Shown: positions 1 through 12,678, counted from the first letter of the stretch. The stretch is 64,000 bases of DNA from an uncultured Thiohalocapsa sp. (GCF_913063425.1 NZ_CAJXYK010000009.1:90029-154028); one strand, 5' to 3'. Numbers and translations: made by a program. Notes: generated from the sequence alone by a model not told the origin.

Positions 1-62
1 CGGGAGAGGCCGCGACGGCCTGACCCGCGCACGAACAATCTACACGAAGAGCGTGACAGCAG

Positions 63-971
63 ATGCAATACCCAACGATTCATGGCCGGGTGGGGGCCGC
101 CGGCCGCACCTCGGTGCACCTATTGGTGATCATGTCCACAGCCCTCGCGGCCGGGGGCGTCGGCTTCTGGCTCGGTAAATACCGCATCACCGACACGGAC
201 CTCGCCGCCGTCGAGCGCACCGCGCCTGCCCCTGTTGTCGCCGACACCGCGGAGCGTGCCGCCGCAGACATCGATGCCGTCGCCGCCCGCGTCGGCGTCC
301 TGCAGGCGGAGATCATGCGCATCAACGCGCTGGGCCAGCGCCTGGTGGAGATGGCCGGCCTCGACGACGAGGAGTTCGACTTCGCCAACCCGGCGCCCGC
401 CGGCGGCCCCGATGATGCCGTGCTGCGCCGCAGCAGCGTGGACGACGTGGCCCAGGACCTGGCCAAGGTGCTCTCCGAGCTGGACGACCGCAAGCGCAAG
501 CTCGGATTGCTGGAGACCCTCATCATGGAGCGGGATCTCAAGCGCCACACCAGCCCCGAGGGCTGGCCGCTGCGGGTCGGCGGCGTGGTCACGTCCAAGT
601 TCGGTTACCGCCGCCATCCCATCACGGGTCGTCGCAGTATGCACAAGGGCATCGATATCGCTGCCAAGCACGGCACCGATATCGTTGCCATGGCCGACGG
701 CATCGTCATTTTCTCCGGCTGGAAGGGCGGCTACGGCAAGATCGTCGAGGTGCGTCACGCCAATGGGCTCGAGACCCGCTACGCCCACAACAGCGCCAAC
801 CTCGTGAGCGAGGGCGACATGGTGCGCAAGGGGCAGGTCATTGCCAAGCTCGGCTCCACCGGTCGCTCCACGGGCCCGCACATCCACTTCGAGGTGCGGC
901 GCAACGGCGAGGCGGTCAACCCGATGCAGTATCTGGATCTGAGCAAGAAATCCCGCGTCGCACGGCTCTGA
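63..971 (+). CDS. M23 family metallopeptidase, membrane anchored
   Basis: Probable peptidoglycan endopeptidase or divisome-type LytM protein in the inner membrane facing the periplasm. It has a short cytoplasmic N-terminus, one membrane segment at about residues 18-40, a stretch with coiled-coil character, and a C-terminal M23 domain at about residues 190-290. The zinc-site motifs HKGID and HIHFEV are both present, so the domain looks catalytically competent. At 302 aa it is typical for the M23 gene that sits directly upstream of secA in many gammaproteobacteria, and that synteny supports the call. The ATG at 63 is the first in frame. About 20 bases at the window start (stop TGA at 21-23) may be the end of an upstream gene that cannot be identified. 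Confidence 0.88.
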   Translation: MQYPTIHGRVGAAGRTSVHLLVIMSTALAAGGVGFWLGKYRITDTDLAAVERTAPAPVVADTAERAAADIDAVAARVGVLQAEIMRINALGQRLVEMAGLDDEEFDFANPAPAGGPDDAVLRRSSVDDVAQDLAKVLSELDDRKRKLGLLETLIMERDLKRHTSPEGWPLRVGGVVTSKFGYRRHPITGRRSMHKGIDIAAKHGTDIVAMADGIVIFSGWKGGYGKIVEVRHANGLETRYAHNSANLVSEGDMVRKGQVIAKLGSTGRSTGPHIHFEVRRNGEAVNPMQYLDLSKKSRVARL

Positions 972-1192
972 TCGTCGGCCCAAACGCTGGCTTCAGCGCT
1001 GACCCCAGAGCGAATCCCGGCGCGGGCCGGTTCCGACAGGACCCGCCGCGCCCGGCGTAACGCCGCCCCGCCCTACCCGGCGGGTGCGGCGTTGTTGCTT
1101 CTCCGTAACCTGTTGCCGGCAGCGCCGGGTGGCACCTTCCGGTATCCTGTAGAGATTTCTTCACGCCGCTGAGGTCCCGTCGCGGGCAAGTC

Positions 1193-4035
<2,843 letters not shown>

Positions 4036-4057
<22 letters not shown>

Positions 4058-5256
4058 CGCAGGTGGCGCCGCTGCGCATTGCCGGGGTGCGGCTCGCCGC
4101 GGGCGCCGCCGGCATCCGCTACCAGGGGCGTGACGACCTGGTTCTGTTGGCGCTGCCGGCGGGCGCGCAGACCGCGGCGGTCTTCACCACCAATGCCTTC
4201 TGCGCGGCGCCGGTGCAGATCGCGCGCCGGCACCTGGCGCAGACGGCGCCGCGCTGGCTGCTGATCAACGCCGGCAACGCCAACGCGGGCACCGGGGACC
4301 GCGGTCTCGCCGACGCCGAGATGTCCTGCACGGCGCTGGCGGCCGCCGGCGACTGTGCACCGGAGCAGGTGCTGCCCTTCTCCACCGGCGTCATCGGCGA
4401 ATACCTGCCCGTGGAGCGTATCGCAGCCGCCCTGCCGCAGCTGGTCACGAGCCTGCGCGAGGACGGCTGGGAGGCCGCCGCCCGCGCCATCATGACCACC
4501 GACACCCGGCCCAAGACCGCCAGCGCGCGCTGCGACCTGGGCGGGCGCGAGGCGACGGTGGTCGGTATGGCCAAGGGTGCCGGCATGATCCGCCCGGACA
4601 TGGCCACCATGCTCGCCTTCCTGGCGACGGACGCAGCGGTGCCGCGTGACCTGCTGGCGTCAATTCTGCGCGACGCGGTGGCCGACACCTTCAACGCCAT
4701 CAGCATCGATGGTGATACCTCCACCAACGATGCCTGCGTGCTCTGCGCCGCCGGCACCCTGCCCGGTGCGCCGGTGGCGAAGGGCTCCCCCGCTGCGGCC
4801 GCCCTGGGCGCGGCGGTGCACGCCGTCTGCGACACGCTGGCGACAGACATCGTCAGCGACGGCGAGGGGGCCAGCAAGCTCGTCAGCATCGAGATCACGG
4901 AGGCGCAAAGCGCCACCGAGGCCCGTGCCGTCGCCGACACCATCGCCCATTCACCGCTGGTGAAGACGGCGCTCTTCGCTGCAGACCCCAACTGGGGCCG
5001 CATCCTGGCCGCCGTCGGCCGCGCCGGTGTGCCCGGGCTCGACATCGAGCGCGTGCGCATTTGGCTCGACGACTGCCTCATCGTCAGCGGCGGCGGTCGC
5101 GACCCGGCCTACACCGAATCCGCGGGGCGGGCCGTCATGGCCCGGGATGCCTTCCGCATCGGTGTCGCCCTCGGACGCGGGCGGGACTGCGCACGGGTGC
5201 TCACCTGCGATTTGAGCTACGACTATGTCCGGATCAACGCCGAGTACCGGACCTGA
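4036..5256 (+). CDS. argJ: Bifunctional glutamate N-acetyltransferase / amino-acid acetyltransferase ArgJ
   Basis: Arginine biosynthesis: transfers acetyl from N-acetylornithine to glutamate (acetyl recycling) and may also use acetyl-CoA. The self-cleavage region [16 protein letters not shown] is present; cleavage before the Thr of the ATML motif would give the alpha and beta chains, and that Thr is the nucleophile. Length (406 aa) is normal. A GTG at 4036 inside the secA 3' end, preceded by AAGAAG, is chosen because the family has about 15 residues before the GVRL motif. GTG 4063 is the alternative. Translation is probably coupled to secA upstream and to the Nudix gene downstream (32-nt overlap). 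Confidence 0.95.
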
Positions 5257-6217
5257 GGGTGCCGCCAAGCCGCAGCAGCGTCTCATTCACGTCGCCGCGG
5301 GCGCCTTGTTGGACGACCGGGGCCGGGTGCTGGTGGCGCAGCGCCCCGCGGGCGTGCACCAGGGCGGGCTCTGGGAGTTCCCCGGCGGCAAGCTGGAGCC
5401 CGGTGAGCCCGCGCACAGGGCCCTGGCGCGGGAGCTGCGCGAGGAGCTCGGCATCGAGGTGCGTGCGGCGCGCCCGCTGATCCGCGTCCACCACGACTAT
5501 GGCGACCGCCATGTGCTGCTGGAGGTGTTCCTGGTGACCGCATTCACCGGCACGCCTCAGGGTCTTGAGGGCCAGCCGCTCGACTGGGTGGCGCCGCAGG
5601 CCATGGACGCAGCCCGCTTTCCAGCCGCCGACAAGCCCATCATCGATGCCCTGCGGCTGCCGGCGCGGTACCTGATCACCGGCGCCGACCCGCAGGACCC
5701 TGACCAGTTTCTGCGCAGGCTCCGGGACTCGCTGCGCGCCGGCATCGGGCTGGTGCAGCTGCGCGCCCACGGCCTCGATGACACCGCCTACGCCAGGCTC
5801 GCTCGTGCCGCGCTGCCGCTGTGTCGCGCGGCGGGTGCGGGCCTGGTGCTGAACCGCGATCCGACCGCCGGCGCCGGCATCGCCGCGGATGGCCTGCACC
5901 TGCGCGCGGCGACGCTGTGGCAGCTTACCGCCCGGCCGGCGGGGGTGGGCTTGGTGGGTGCCTCCTGCCATGACGCCGCGGACCTCCGGCGAGCTGCCGA
6001 GCTTGGCCTCGACTATGCCCTCCTGGGGCCGGTGCTCCCCACCGCGACCCATCCCGGCGCCCAGACCCTCGGTTGGTCCGGTTTCGCCGCGCTCGCCGAT
6101 CCCGCCCGGGTGCCCGTGTATGCGTTGGGTGGCCTCGGCGAGGCCCACCTGACCCTGAGCTTTGCGCATGGCGCCCAGGGCGTCGCCGCCATCTCCGGCT
6201 TCTGGCGCGGGTCCTGA
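5225..6217 (+). CDS. Nudix (MutT-type) hydrolase fused to thiamine-phosphate-synthase-like domain
   Basis: Two-domain protein of 330 aa. Residues about 17-145 are a Nudix domain with a canonical Nudix box (GGKLEPGEP...RELREELG), as in MutT, which removes oxidised dGTP from the nucleotide pool. Residues about 145-325 match a ThiE/TenI fold, with phosphate-binding glycines near the end (YALGGLG). This fusion is known in many gammaproteobacteria; whether the second half makes thiamine phosphate is unclear. The gene overlaps the end of argJ and so is probably cotranscribed with secA-argJ. The Nudix call is strong; the role of the ThiE half is inference from fold. Confidence 0.9.
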   Translation: MSGSTPSTGPEGAAKPQQRLIHVAAGALLDDRGRVLVAQRPAGVHQGGLWEFPGGKLEPGEPAHRALARELREELGIEVRAARPLIRVHHDYGDRHVLLEVFLVTAFTGTPQGLEGQPLDWVAPQAMDAARFPAADKPIIDALRLPARYLITGADPQDPDQFLRRLRDSLRAGIGLVQLRAHGLDDTAYARLARAALPLCRAAGAGLVLNRDPTAGAGIAADGLHLRAATLWQLTARPAGVGLVGASCHDAADLRRAAELGLDYALLGPVLPTATHPGAQTLGWSGFAALADPARVPVYALGGLGEAHLTLSFAHGAQGVAAISGFWRGS

Positions 6218-6541
6218 GGGCGCAGGGACAGCGTCATCGGTCAGCGTTGCTGCCGCGGGCAGCACCAACCTCCTGCGCGTCCAGACCAGCCGGCGACCGC
6301 CACCCTGTCTTTTGGCCTGCTTGCCGCCCGGAGCGCCGCTCGCGCAATCCATGTCCACGGCGGTGGGGCGAATCGGAGCAGGCCGACATGAAGTGGACGC
6401 GAAACAGACGCGGTTTCGTCATGGCGAGGTCAATGCATTGTCACGATGCGTTGCCTTCATCTGATCTTCATACACTGTCAACGGCGTCGCAACAATTGCA
6501 GGTCACCATACAGCGAATGACCACAGGCGGTTGTATTTGCT
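6218..6541. other. Intergenic stretch, no gene seen
   Basis: 324 bases between the Nudix-ThiE gene and the metallophosphoesterase. The last 120 bases are less GC-rich than the surroundings and contain hexamers such as TTGCCT and TACACT, but their spacing (14 bp) is poor for sigma-70, so no promoter is called. No convincing small ORF or RNA structure was seen. Confidence 0.4.
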
Positions 6542-7387
6542 ATGCGTGCAGCATTCAGCTCCGGCAAGGTGGAGCGTCTCCATCCCCTCAAATACCGCAG
6601 CATCTGGATCTCGGACATTCACCTCGGCTTCCGCGGCTGCCAGGCGGACTTCCTGCTGGATTTTCTTCAGGCGACCGAATGCCGGCAGCTCTACCTGGTG
6701 GGCGACATCATCGATGTCTGGGCGATGAAGAACGGCATCCACTGGCCGCAATCGCACAACAACGTGGTGCGCGCCATTCTGGACAAGGCACGCAGCGGCA
6801 CCGAAGTGGTGTATGTGCCCGGTAACCATGACGAGGTGCTGCGTCCGCACATCGGCAGCGACTTCGGCAACGTGGCGGTGCGCGACGAGATCGTGCATAC
6901 CACCGTGGACGGGCGCCGCTTTCTGATCCTGCACGGGGACAAGTTCGATCACGTGGTCCAGCACGAGCGCTGGCTCGCCGTGCTCGGCTCGCGGCTCTAT
7001 GATCTGCTGCTGGCCGTGAATCACCGCCTGAATTGGGTGCGCAAGCGGCTCGGCATGGGCTATTGGTCGCTGGCGGCCTATCTCAAGCACCGGGTCAAGA
7101 ATGCCGTCAACTACATCGGCGATTTCGAGCAGGCGGTGGCCGACGAGGCCAAGGCGCGCGACGTGGACGGCATGATCTGCGGGCATATCCATCATGCCGA
7201 GATCCGCGACATCGACGGCGTCACCTACTGCAATTGCGGTGACTGGGTGGAGAGCTGCACCGCGCTGGTGGAGCACCACGACGGCAGCATGGAGCTGCTG
7301 CGCTGGACCGAGGAGCAGAAAGTGCTCACCACCGAATGGCCCCTGTCCACCACCACACCGGCCGCAGCCATGGCCAAGGCCGGCTGA
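6542..7387 (+). CDS. UDP-2,3-diacylglucosamine diphosphatase family metallophosphoesterase (LpxH-like)
   Basis: Calcineurin-like phosphoesterase of the COG2908 type, 281 aa. The metal-binding motifs are all visible: SDIHLG near residue 23, GDIIDVW near 50, GNHDE near 95, LHGDKFDH near 135 and CGHIHHAE near 220. The family includes LpxH, which hydrolyses UDP-2,3-diacylglucosamine to lipid X in lipid A synthesis. This version is longer than E. coli LpxH (240 aa) and belongs to a branch found beside or instead of true LpxH, so the substrate is inferred. It stands alone and converges on ampD. The ATG at 6542 is the best start, although only an imperfect AGGCGG lies upstream. Confidence 0.85.
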   Translation: MRAAFSSGKVERLHPLKYRSIWISDIHLGFRGCQADFLLDFLQATECRQLYLVGDIIDVWAMKNGIHWPQSHNNVVRAILDKARSGTEVVYVPGNHDEVLRPHIGSDFGNVAVRDEIVHTTVDGRRFLILHGDKFDHVVQHERWLAVLGSRLYDLLLAVNHRLNWVRKRLGMGYWSLAAYLKHRVKNAVNYIGDFEQAVADEAKARDVDGMICGHIHHAEIRDIDGVTYCNCGDWVESCTALVEHHDGSMELLRWTEEQKVLTTEWPLSTTTPAAAMAKAG

Positions 7388-7472
7388 GCCAACCGGTCGG
7401 CCAGCCACGCGCTCAGCGCCGCCCGGGCGTTGTGCGCCACCGCGCTGCCCAACCCGGCTGATCGCTGCCGGC

Positions 7473-8051
7473 TCAAGCGTCGGAGGGCGCCTGGGCCGCG
7501 AGCAGGCAGCGATAGCGCTTCCAATCGAACGCGGGCCCCGGGTCCGTCTTGCGCCCGGGCGCCACATCGCTGTGCCCGACGATGCGCTCGGCGGTGATGG
7601 CGGGAAAGCGCCGCATGATCTCTCGGGTCACCAGGGCGAGCCGCGTGTACTGCGCATCGCTGAAGGGCGTGTGGTCCGTGCCCTCAAGCTCGATGCCGAT
7701 GCTGTAGTCGTTGCATTCCGGCTGGCCCTGCCAGCTGGAGCGGCCGGCATGCCAGGCGCGCTGCCACAGATCGACGAACTGGATGGTCTCACCGTCACGG
7801 CGGATGAAGAGGTGCGCCGACACCGGGTTGTGGGCGATGGTCGCGAAATAGGGGTGTGCGGCCGGGTCCAGCTGTCCGCAAAAGAGCTGCTCCACCCAGG
7901 GGCCGCCGAGCTCCCCGGGCGGCAACGAGATGTTGTGGATCACCAGCAGGTCGATGCAGACCCCGGGCGGGCGCGCACCGCAGTGGGGAGAGGGCAGCGG
8001 GCGGACACCATCGAGCCAGCCGCTGTGCGCTTGGTCGGGCTGTTGCACCAT
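7473..8051 (-). CDS. ampD: 1,6-anhydro-N-acetylmuramyl-L-alanine amidase AmpD
   Basis: Cytosolic zinc amidase of peptidoglycan recycling that removes the stem peptide from anhydromuropeptides; loss of AmpD derepresses AmpC in some species. The 192-aa length is normal. Zinc ligands are visible in VIHNISLPPG, in the central segment and in GHSDVAPGRKTDPG. It starts 7 nt downstream of the stop of the P-II/CBS remnant and is probably read from the same minus-strand transcript as DUF1538. AmpD and NadC often lie close together in gammaproteobacteria, as here. Confidence 0.95.
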   Translation of the reverse strand: MVQQPDQAHSGWLDGVRPLPSPHCGARPPGVCIDLLVIHNISLPPGELGGPWVEQLFCGQLDPAAHPYFATIAHNPVSAHLFIRRDGETIQFVDLWQRAWHAGRSSWQGQPECNDYSIGIELEGTDHTPFSDAQYTRLALVTREIMRRFPAITAERIVGHSDVAPGRKTDPGPAFDWKRYRCLLAAQAPSDA

Positions 8052-8058
8052 GCCTGCC

Positions 8059-8402
8059 TCAGCGGTGTTGCGCCGCCATGCCTTTGATGACGAGATCCGT
8101 GAGGCTCACGATGCCCACCACTTCAGCGTCCGCCACCACCGGCGCCCGTGACAGGTTGAAGCGCGCAAACAGGCGTGCGCAGTAGCGGATGTCCATGTCC
8201 GCAGCCGGTGCGCTCCTCGAAGTGCCCCACCTCCGCGATGGTCTCCAGAATACTGCGTGCCAGGTGCTCTTCCACCAGCAGGAGCACCACGTCGCGCTGC
8301 GTCTCCAGCGTCAGGCCAAAGAACGTCTTCTGCTGCTCGGCCCCCTCGCCGCGGGGTCGTGCAGAGGGGCGCGATGGCGTCGAGGGCGCAGGGCGTGCTC
8401 AC
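8059..8402 (-). pseudogene. P-II-like / CBS-domain gene remnant (frameshifted, deleted)
   Basis: Between DUF1538 and ampD, two protein fragments lie on the minus strand in different frames. One reads AEQQKTFFGLTLETQRDVV and continues to about GHFEERTG, like the C-terminal half of the P-II-like regulator usually encoded beside DUF1538 genes. The other reads DMDIRYCARLFARFNLSRAP and continues to a stop at 8059-8061, like the end of a CBS domain. Neither has its normal N-terminus. The simplest reading is that deletion joined the remains of a P-II-like gene and a CBS gene. The family assignment is from memory of similar loci and needs a profile search. Confidence 0.55.
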
Positions 8403-8417
8403 GGGGTTGGCAGCGGC

Positions 8418-9164
8418 TCAGACCAGCATGCCGTAGCCCATGACGAAGATCATGGGTGTCAGGGACGCGAAGGCGATGAGGCCGAAGCCGTCCACCAGTG
8501 GATTACGGCCCTCGATGCTGGTGGCGATGCCGACCCCGAGCGCCGTCACCAGCGGTACGGTGATGGTGGAGGTGGTGACGCCGCCGGAATCATAGGCAAT
8601 GCCGACGATCTCCGCGGGCGCGATCATGGTCATCAGCACCACACCCGCATAGCCGCCGATGATGAGCGTCTGGATGGGCCAGCCGCGCAGGATGCGCACC
8701 ACGCCCAGCACCAGCGCGAAGCCGACGGCGACGGCCACCGTGATGCGAAGGCCATATGCATAGTCTGCCCGGGCAGCCATGTCGGCCGCGATGACGCCGT
8801 CGGCGGCGGCCACCGCGGCGGCCTCGGCGGCGACGGCGATGAGCGCCGGCTCCGCCACCGTGGTGCCGAAACCGAGGCCGAAGGCGAACGCCAGGAGCCA
8901 GAACAGGCTGCCCCTGCGCGCAAGGCCCAGAGCCATGCCCTCGCCGGGGGGAAACAGTCCGAGCTTCAGCCCCTGTACGAACAAGGTGAAACCGAGCACC
9001 ACCAGGACCACGCCCATTGCGATCTGGCCCAAATTCGCCAACGGCTCGCGCAGCAGCAGCGGTTGGAACACCGCAATGACGGTGACGATGGGCGCCAGGT
9101 CCCGCAGGCTGCCGGCCCGGGCGCCGGCAGCTTGGGCGACGATGGTACGCGCGGATTGGGACAT
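8418..9164 (-). CDS. DUF1538 family membrane protein (single-domain form)
   Basis: Integral membrane protein of about 248 aa with roughly six to seven hydrophobic segments and the small-residue-rich motifs typical of DUF1538 (FGLGFGTTVAEPAL; YDSGGVTTSTITVPLVTALG). The function is unknown; the family has been suggested to be a transporter and is often encoded as two DUF1538 halves with a P-II-like regulator. Only one half is present here and the regulator is broken, so the system may be decaying. The ATG at 9164 is chosen because the hydrophobic protein begins soon after it; a TTG at 9227 is also open. Neither has a clear Shine-Dalgarno sequence. Confidence 0.8.
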   Translation of the reverse strand: MSQSARTIVAQAAGARAGSLRDLAPIVTVIAVFQPLLLREPLANLGQIAMGVVLVVLGFTLFVQGLKLGLFPPGEGMALGLARRGSLFWLLAFAFGLGFGTTVAEPALIAVAAEAAAVAAADGVIAADMAARADYAYGLRITVAVAVGFALVLGVVRILRGWPIQTLIIGGYAGVVLMTMIAPAEIVGIAYDSGGVTTSTITVPLVTALGVGIATSIEGRNPLVDGFGLIAFASLTPMIFVMGYGMLV

Positions 9165-9331
9165 GCAAAGGGGGGGCGGTGTACGGCTGCGGGTTGCGGT
9201 GGTGGGCAGAGACCCCAAGACCTGCAAAAACCAGGGTCTCAGGCTGCGCCTTCGCGGACAAATGGTACTAAACTAGGGACCAATAATGAGAACGCGCGTG
9301 CGGCGCCTGCGCCCACCGCCGTGATGGTCCC

Positions 9332-11662
9332 ATGGAGCCTGATCGACCCGCTCTAACCGACGCACGCCGTGGCGGCACCCGCAGCCTGGCCCTGCAGCGT
9401 ATGCTGGGCCAATGCACCGAGCTGCTGCAACGGGAGCTGCCGCCGCTGATGGACGCCGCGCTGCAACGCGTGGACGACGCGCTGTACGATCTCGCGGACA
9501 AGGCCGAGAGCGATCGCAGCTACGCCAGCTACTTCGAAGCACAGCGGTGTCTGCGCCACCAGCGCGGCAACCTCAAGCGGCGCTTCCTGCGTAATCTGAC
9601 AGATACAGTGACGCTGTTCCAGGACGCGGCGCAGAGCCTCGATCTGGCCGTGGACCACAGCTTCGATTCCGACGAGCTCCAGATCCTGGGCGAGCGGGAC
9701 CTCGAAGAGTCCCTGGTCCTCACCAACATGATCTCCAAAGCAGATACCCGCTACCTGCGCCCGCTGCGGGATCTGACGCGCCACTTCGCGCAGCTCCTGG
9801 GCCGGCCGGCGCTGCGTCAGCGGGATGTGCCGGTGAGTCCCACGGCCATCGCCAACGCCTTCGCCGCCGCGGTCCGCTCCCTGGAGGACCTGGACGTCTC
9901 CACGGTGCTGGTGGTGCACAAGATCTTTGATCAGCAGGTGATGGACCGCTTGGAAGGCTTCTACTCGGGGTGTGTCGACTTCGCGCGTGCCCAGGGGTTG
10001 TCGCCGCCGGCGCGCAAGCACGAGATCGTCAAGAACGAAGACGGAGACACGCCGGCGGCCGGCGGGGCTCAGTCCAGCCCCAGTGCGGGCCGCGGCCCGG
10101 CGTCGCCACCGGCGCCGGCGATGCCGTTCGACCCCGTCCCCGCCTCGGCGTCAGACCTGCGCCCGCCGGCGAGCGGCTATGCCGGCGCCGCCGCCCAGTC
10201 CGTGGACGGCGCCGGTCAGCATGCCGCGGAGGGTGCGGCAGCACAGCCGGCGGTCGGCGCCGGAGCTGGGGGTGACCGGCCACCGGCGTGTGCTGAGCAG
10301 CCGGGCGCTGCGAGCATGTTCGAGGCCCTGCGGCAGATGCTCGCCGGCGCCCGGCAGCCGAGTGCTGCGGAGGAGTCGCTCGCGACGCTCGCCACGCAGG
10401 AGCTCCTCGCCGTGCTGTCGCGGGTGCAGCCGGAGGCGACCCAGCAGGCCGCCGATAGGGCGCTCGCACCGAGCACCCTGAGGCACGCCGTCGGCAATCG
10501 GCTGCGGGCGAGCATGGACCCTTCAGCGCCGCGTCGTCTGGCGCCGAGCGATGAAGACACCATGGATCTGGTGTTCCTGCTCTTCGAGCAGTTGCTGGCC
10601 GGTGCGGACATGCCGGATGCCATCAAGGTGCTTGTGAGCCGGCTGCAGATCCCCTACGTCAAGGTCGCGCTGGTGGACCGCCGCTTCTTCGATGATCCGG
10701 AGCATCCGGCCCGCCGGCTTCTGAACCGCATCGCCGAGGCGAGCATCGGCTGGAACGACGGCGACCGCGACCAGGGCGACGGTCTCTATGCGCGCATCGA
10801 CCAGCTCGTGCAGCGGGTGGTCACGGCCCCCCGCAGCGAGCCACAGCTGTTCGAGACGCTGGATCGGGAGCTCGCCGACTACCTTGCAGGCCAGCGCGTG
10901 CGGGTGGCGAGCGCGGAGGAACGGGTGGTGCGCCAGGCGGTCGCCCGCAGCAGCCGGCAGAATGCCCGGCGCCAGGCATTGGCGTGCATCGCCGCCCGCG
11001 TACCGGCCCCGGAGCGGCTGCCGCCGGTGGTGCGTACCGTCCTCGACGACGGCTGGGTCGAGGCCATGGTCCAGGCCTACGCCGACGGCGGCGAGCAGGG
11101 TCGGGCGTGGCGCAGCGGTGAGCGGGTGCTGGATGATCTCCTGTGGAGTGTGGAGCCCAAGCGTGATGCGGCCGAACGCCGTGAGCTGCTGCGACGTATC
11201 CCAGAACTGCTGCGTGACCTGCGTGCCTGCCTCGGCACTGTCATCGCGGATCAGCAACTGCTGGCGCGGTGGCTGAAGGAGCTCCAGACCGTTCATATCG
11301 CCGCCCTCAGAGGTCAGCCGGACGGCGGTCTCGCCGCCGGCGCACAGCGGCCGCCCCGGCTCGGTGTCGGTGAAGACACCGCTACCGTGCCGACCGGCGA
11401 TGCGGACGCGCTGCCCATCGGATGCTGGCTCGGCGTTGCCCGCGACGATGGCAGTATCCAGCGCTTCAAGCTCGCCTGGCGGGGCGAGGCGGGCGATCCG
11501 GTGCTGTTCGTGGACCGCCTGGGTCGAAAGGGCTTCGAGCTGCCGAAGCCGGAGCTGGAGGCCCTGCTGGCGCAGGACCTCGCCACCGTCATCGGCACCG
11601 GCGACCCGCCGCTGGTGGACCGCGCCATGGAAGCGATCCGCCAGTCGCTCAGTGTGCACTGA
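9332..11662 (+). CDS. DUF1631 domain-containing protein
   Basis: Large soluble protein of 776 aa, matching the DUF1631 family by its N-terminal segments (QCTELLQRELPPLMDAAL; FEAQRCLRHQRGNLKRRF) and its C-terminal Trp/Asp-rich module (GCWLGVARDDGSIQRFKLAW). The C-terminal part resembles small PilZ-like barrels seen in this family; binding of a cyclic dinucleotide is a guess. Residues about 240-340 are a low-complexity Ala/Pro/Gly linker. No enzyme motif was recognised. It lies 72 bp upstream of nadC on the same strand and is divergent from DUF1538. Confidence 0.8.
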   Translation: MEPDRPALTDARRGGTRSLALQRMLGQCTELLQRELPPLMDAALQRVDDALYDLADKAESDRSYASYFEAQRCLRHQRGNLKRRFLRNLTDTVTLFQDAAQSLDLAVDHSFDSDELQILGERDLEESLVLTNMISKADTRYLRPLRDLTRHFAQLLGRPALRQRDVPVSPTAIANAFAAAVRSLEDLDVSTVLVVHKIFDQQVMDRLEGFYSGCVDFARAQGLSPPARKHEIVKNEDGDTPAAGGAQSSPSAGRGPASPPAPAMPFDPVPASASDLRPPASGYAGAAAQSVDGAGQHAAEGAAAQPAVGAGAGGDRPPACAEQPGAASMFEALRQMLAGARQPSAAEESLATLATQELLAVLSRVQPEATQQAADRALAPSTLRHAVGNRLRASMDPSAPRRLAPSDEDTMDLVFLLFEQLLAGADMPDAIKVLVSRLQIPYVKVALVDRRFFDDPEHPARRLLNRIAEASIGWNDGDRDQGDGLYARIDQLVQRVVTAPRSEPQLFETLDRELADYLAGQRVRVASAEERVVRQAVARSSRQNARRQALACIAARVPAPERLPPVVRTVLDDGWVEAMVQAYADGGEQGRAWRSGERVLDDLLWSVEPKRDAAERRELLRRIPELLRDLRACLGTVIADQQLLARWLKELQTVHIAALRGQPDGGLAAGAQRPPRLGVGEDTATVPTGDADALPIGCWLGVARDDGSIQRFKLAWRGEAGDPVLFVDRLGRKGFELPKPELEALLAQDLATVIGTGDPPLVDRAMEAIRQSLSVH

Positions 11663-11733
11663 GCTGTCCCCCGGCGCGTTGAGCTTACCGCACGCGCGCA
11701 GTCAACCCAAAACGCAAGCCAGGTAGGTCTCCC

Positions 11734-12618
11734 ATGTCAGCTGCGTCAGCTTCGCCGGCGCTTGCCGCCTGTCTGCCCCCCATGGAGCACATTCGCGCCC
11801 ACGTGCGTCGCGCACTGGACGAGGACGTCGGCAGCGGTGATCTCACGGCAGCCCTGCTGCCGGCGGATCAGCGTGCCCGGGCCGAGGTGGTGACGCGCGA
11901 GTCAGCAGTGCTCTGTGGGCAGGCCTGGCTCGAGCTCGCCTTCACCCTCATCGACGACCGGGTCGCAGTGGACTGGCTGGTGGCTGATGGGGAGCGCATC
12001 CAGCCGGGCGATTGTCTGTGTCGCATCGAAGGGCCGATGCGCGCCCTGCTCACCGCCGAGCGCACGGCGCTCAACTACCTGCAGACGCTCTCCGGGACGG
12101 CCACCCGCGTGCGGCGCTACGCCGACGCCGTCGCCGGCTTGTCGGTGCGCATCCTGGACACGCGCAAGACCTTGCCCGGGTTGAGACGCGAGCAGAAGTA
12201 CGCCGTCTGTTGCGGCGGCTGCCACAACCACCGTATGGGGCTCTACGACGCCGTGCTGATCAAGGAGAACCACATCACCGCCGCCGGCTCCATCGGCGCC
12301 GCGGTGGCGGCCGCACGGACGCAGGTGCCCGCGGGGGTCCCCGTGGAGATCGAGGTGGAGTCGCTGGCCCAGCTGGAGGCGGCCTTGGCCGCCGGCGTCG
12401 AGCGCGTGCTGCTGGACAACTTCGAGCTCGCCGATCTGCGTCGGGCCGTGGCGCTGAGCCAGGGGCGCGCGCGCCTCGAGGCCTCCGGCGGCGTGGGTCT
12501 GGACCAGTTGCGGGCCATCGCCGAGACCGGCGTCGATGACATCTCCGTGGGAGACCTCACCAAGAGCGTGCGGGCGGTGGACCTCTCCATGCGTCTGCTC
12601 GCCGATAGAGGAAATTAA
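11734..12618 (+). CDS. nadC: Nicotinate-nucleotide pyrophosphorylase (carboxylating)
   Basis: Quinolinate phosphoribosyltransferase of de novo NAD synthesis: quinolinate plus PRPP gives nicotinate mononucleotide and CO2. At 294 aa it is full length. Characteristic segments are [44 protein letters not shown] and the C-terminal barrel strand [10 protein letters not shown]. The start follows an AGGTAGG-like Shine-Dalgarno sequence. The gene ends just before a distinctly AT-rich 90-bp stretch that appears to be the promoter of the next gene. Confidence 0.96.
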   Translation: MSAASASPALAACLPPMEHIRAHVRRALDEDVGSGDLTAALLPADQRARAEVVTRESAVLCGQAWLELAFTLIDDRVAVDWLVADGERIQPGDCLCRIEGPMRALLTAERTALNYLQTLSGTATRVRRYADAVAGLSVRILDTRKTLPGLRREQKYAVCCGGCHNHRMGLYDAVLIKENHITAAGSIGAAVAAARTQVPAGVPVEIEVESLAQLEAALAAGVERVLLDNFELADLRRAVALSQGRARLEASGGVGLDQLRAIAETGVDDISVGDLTKSVRAVDLSMRLLADRGN

Positions 12619-12651
12619 TCGAAAGAATCAAGCTAATCAAGAATAAAGATT

Positions 12652-12678
12652 TTGAATTTTAGAAAATTCTAATATTAT
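12652..12678 (+). promoter_or_regulatory. AT-rich promoter with central palindrome for the sulfur-globule-like gene
   Basis: A -35-like TTGAAT (12652-12657) and a -10-like TATTAT (12673-12678) lie in a 90-bp AT-rich island in otherwise GC-rich DNA. The 15-bp spacer is short. Between them is a perfect inverted repeat GAATTTT-AG-AAAATTC (12654-12669), well placed for an operator. The predicted leader is about 55 nt with GGAGA before the ATG at 12740. Confidence 0.5.

Noticed and set aside
1000..1192. SecM-like or other regulatory leader before secA
   Set aside because: No small ORF with an arrest-type C-terminus and no clear hairpin were found in the gap.
6440..6500. Sigma-70 promoter TTGCCT...TACACT before the metallophosphoesterase
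   Set aside because: The spacer is only 14 bp and no other pair fits better.
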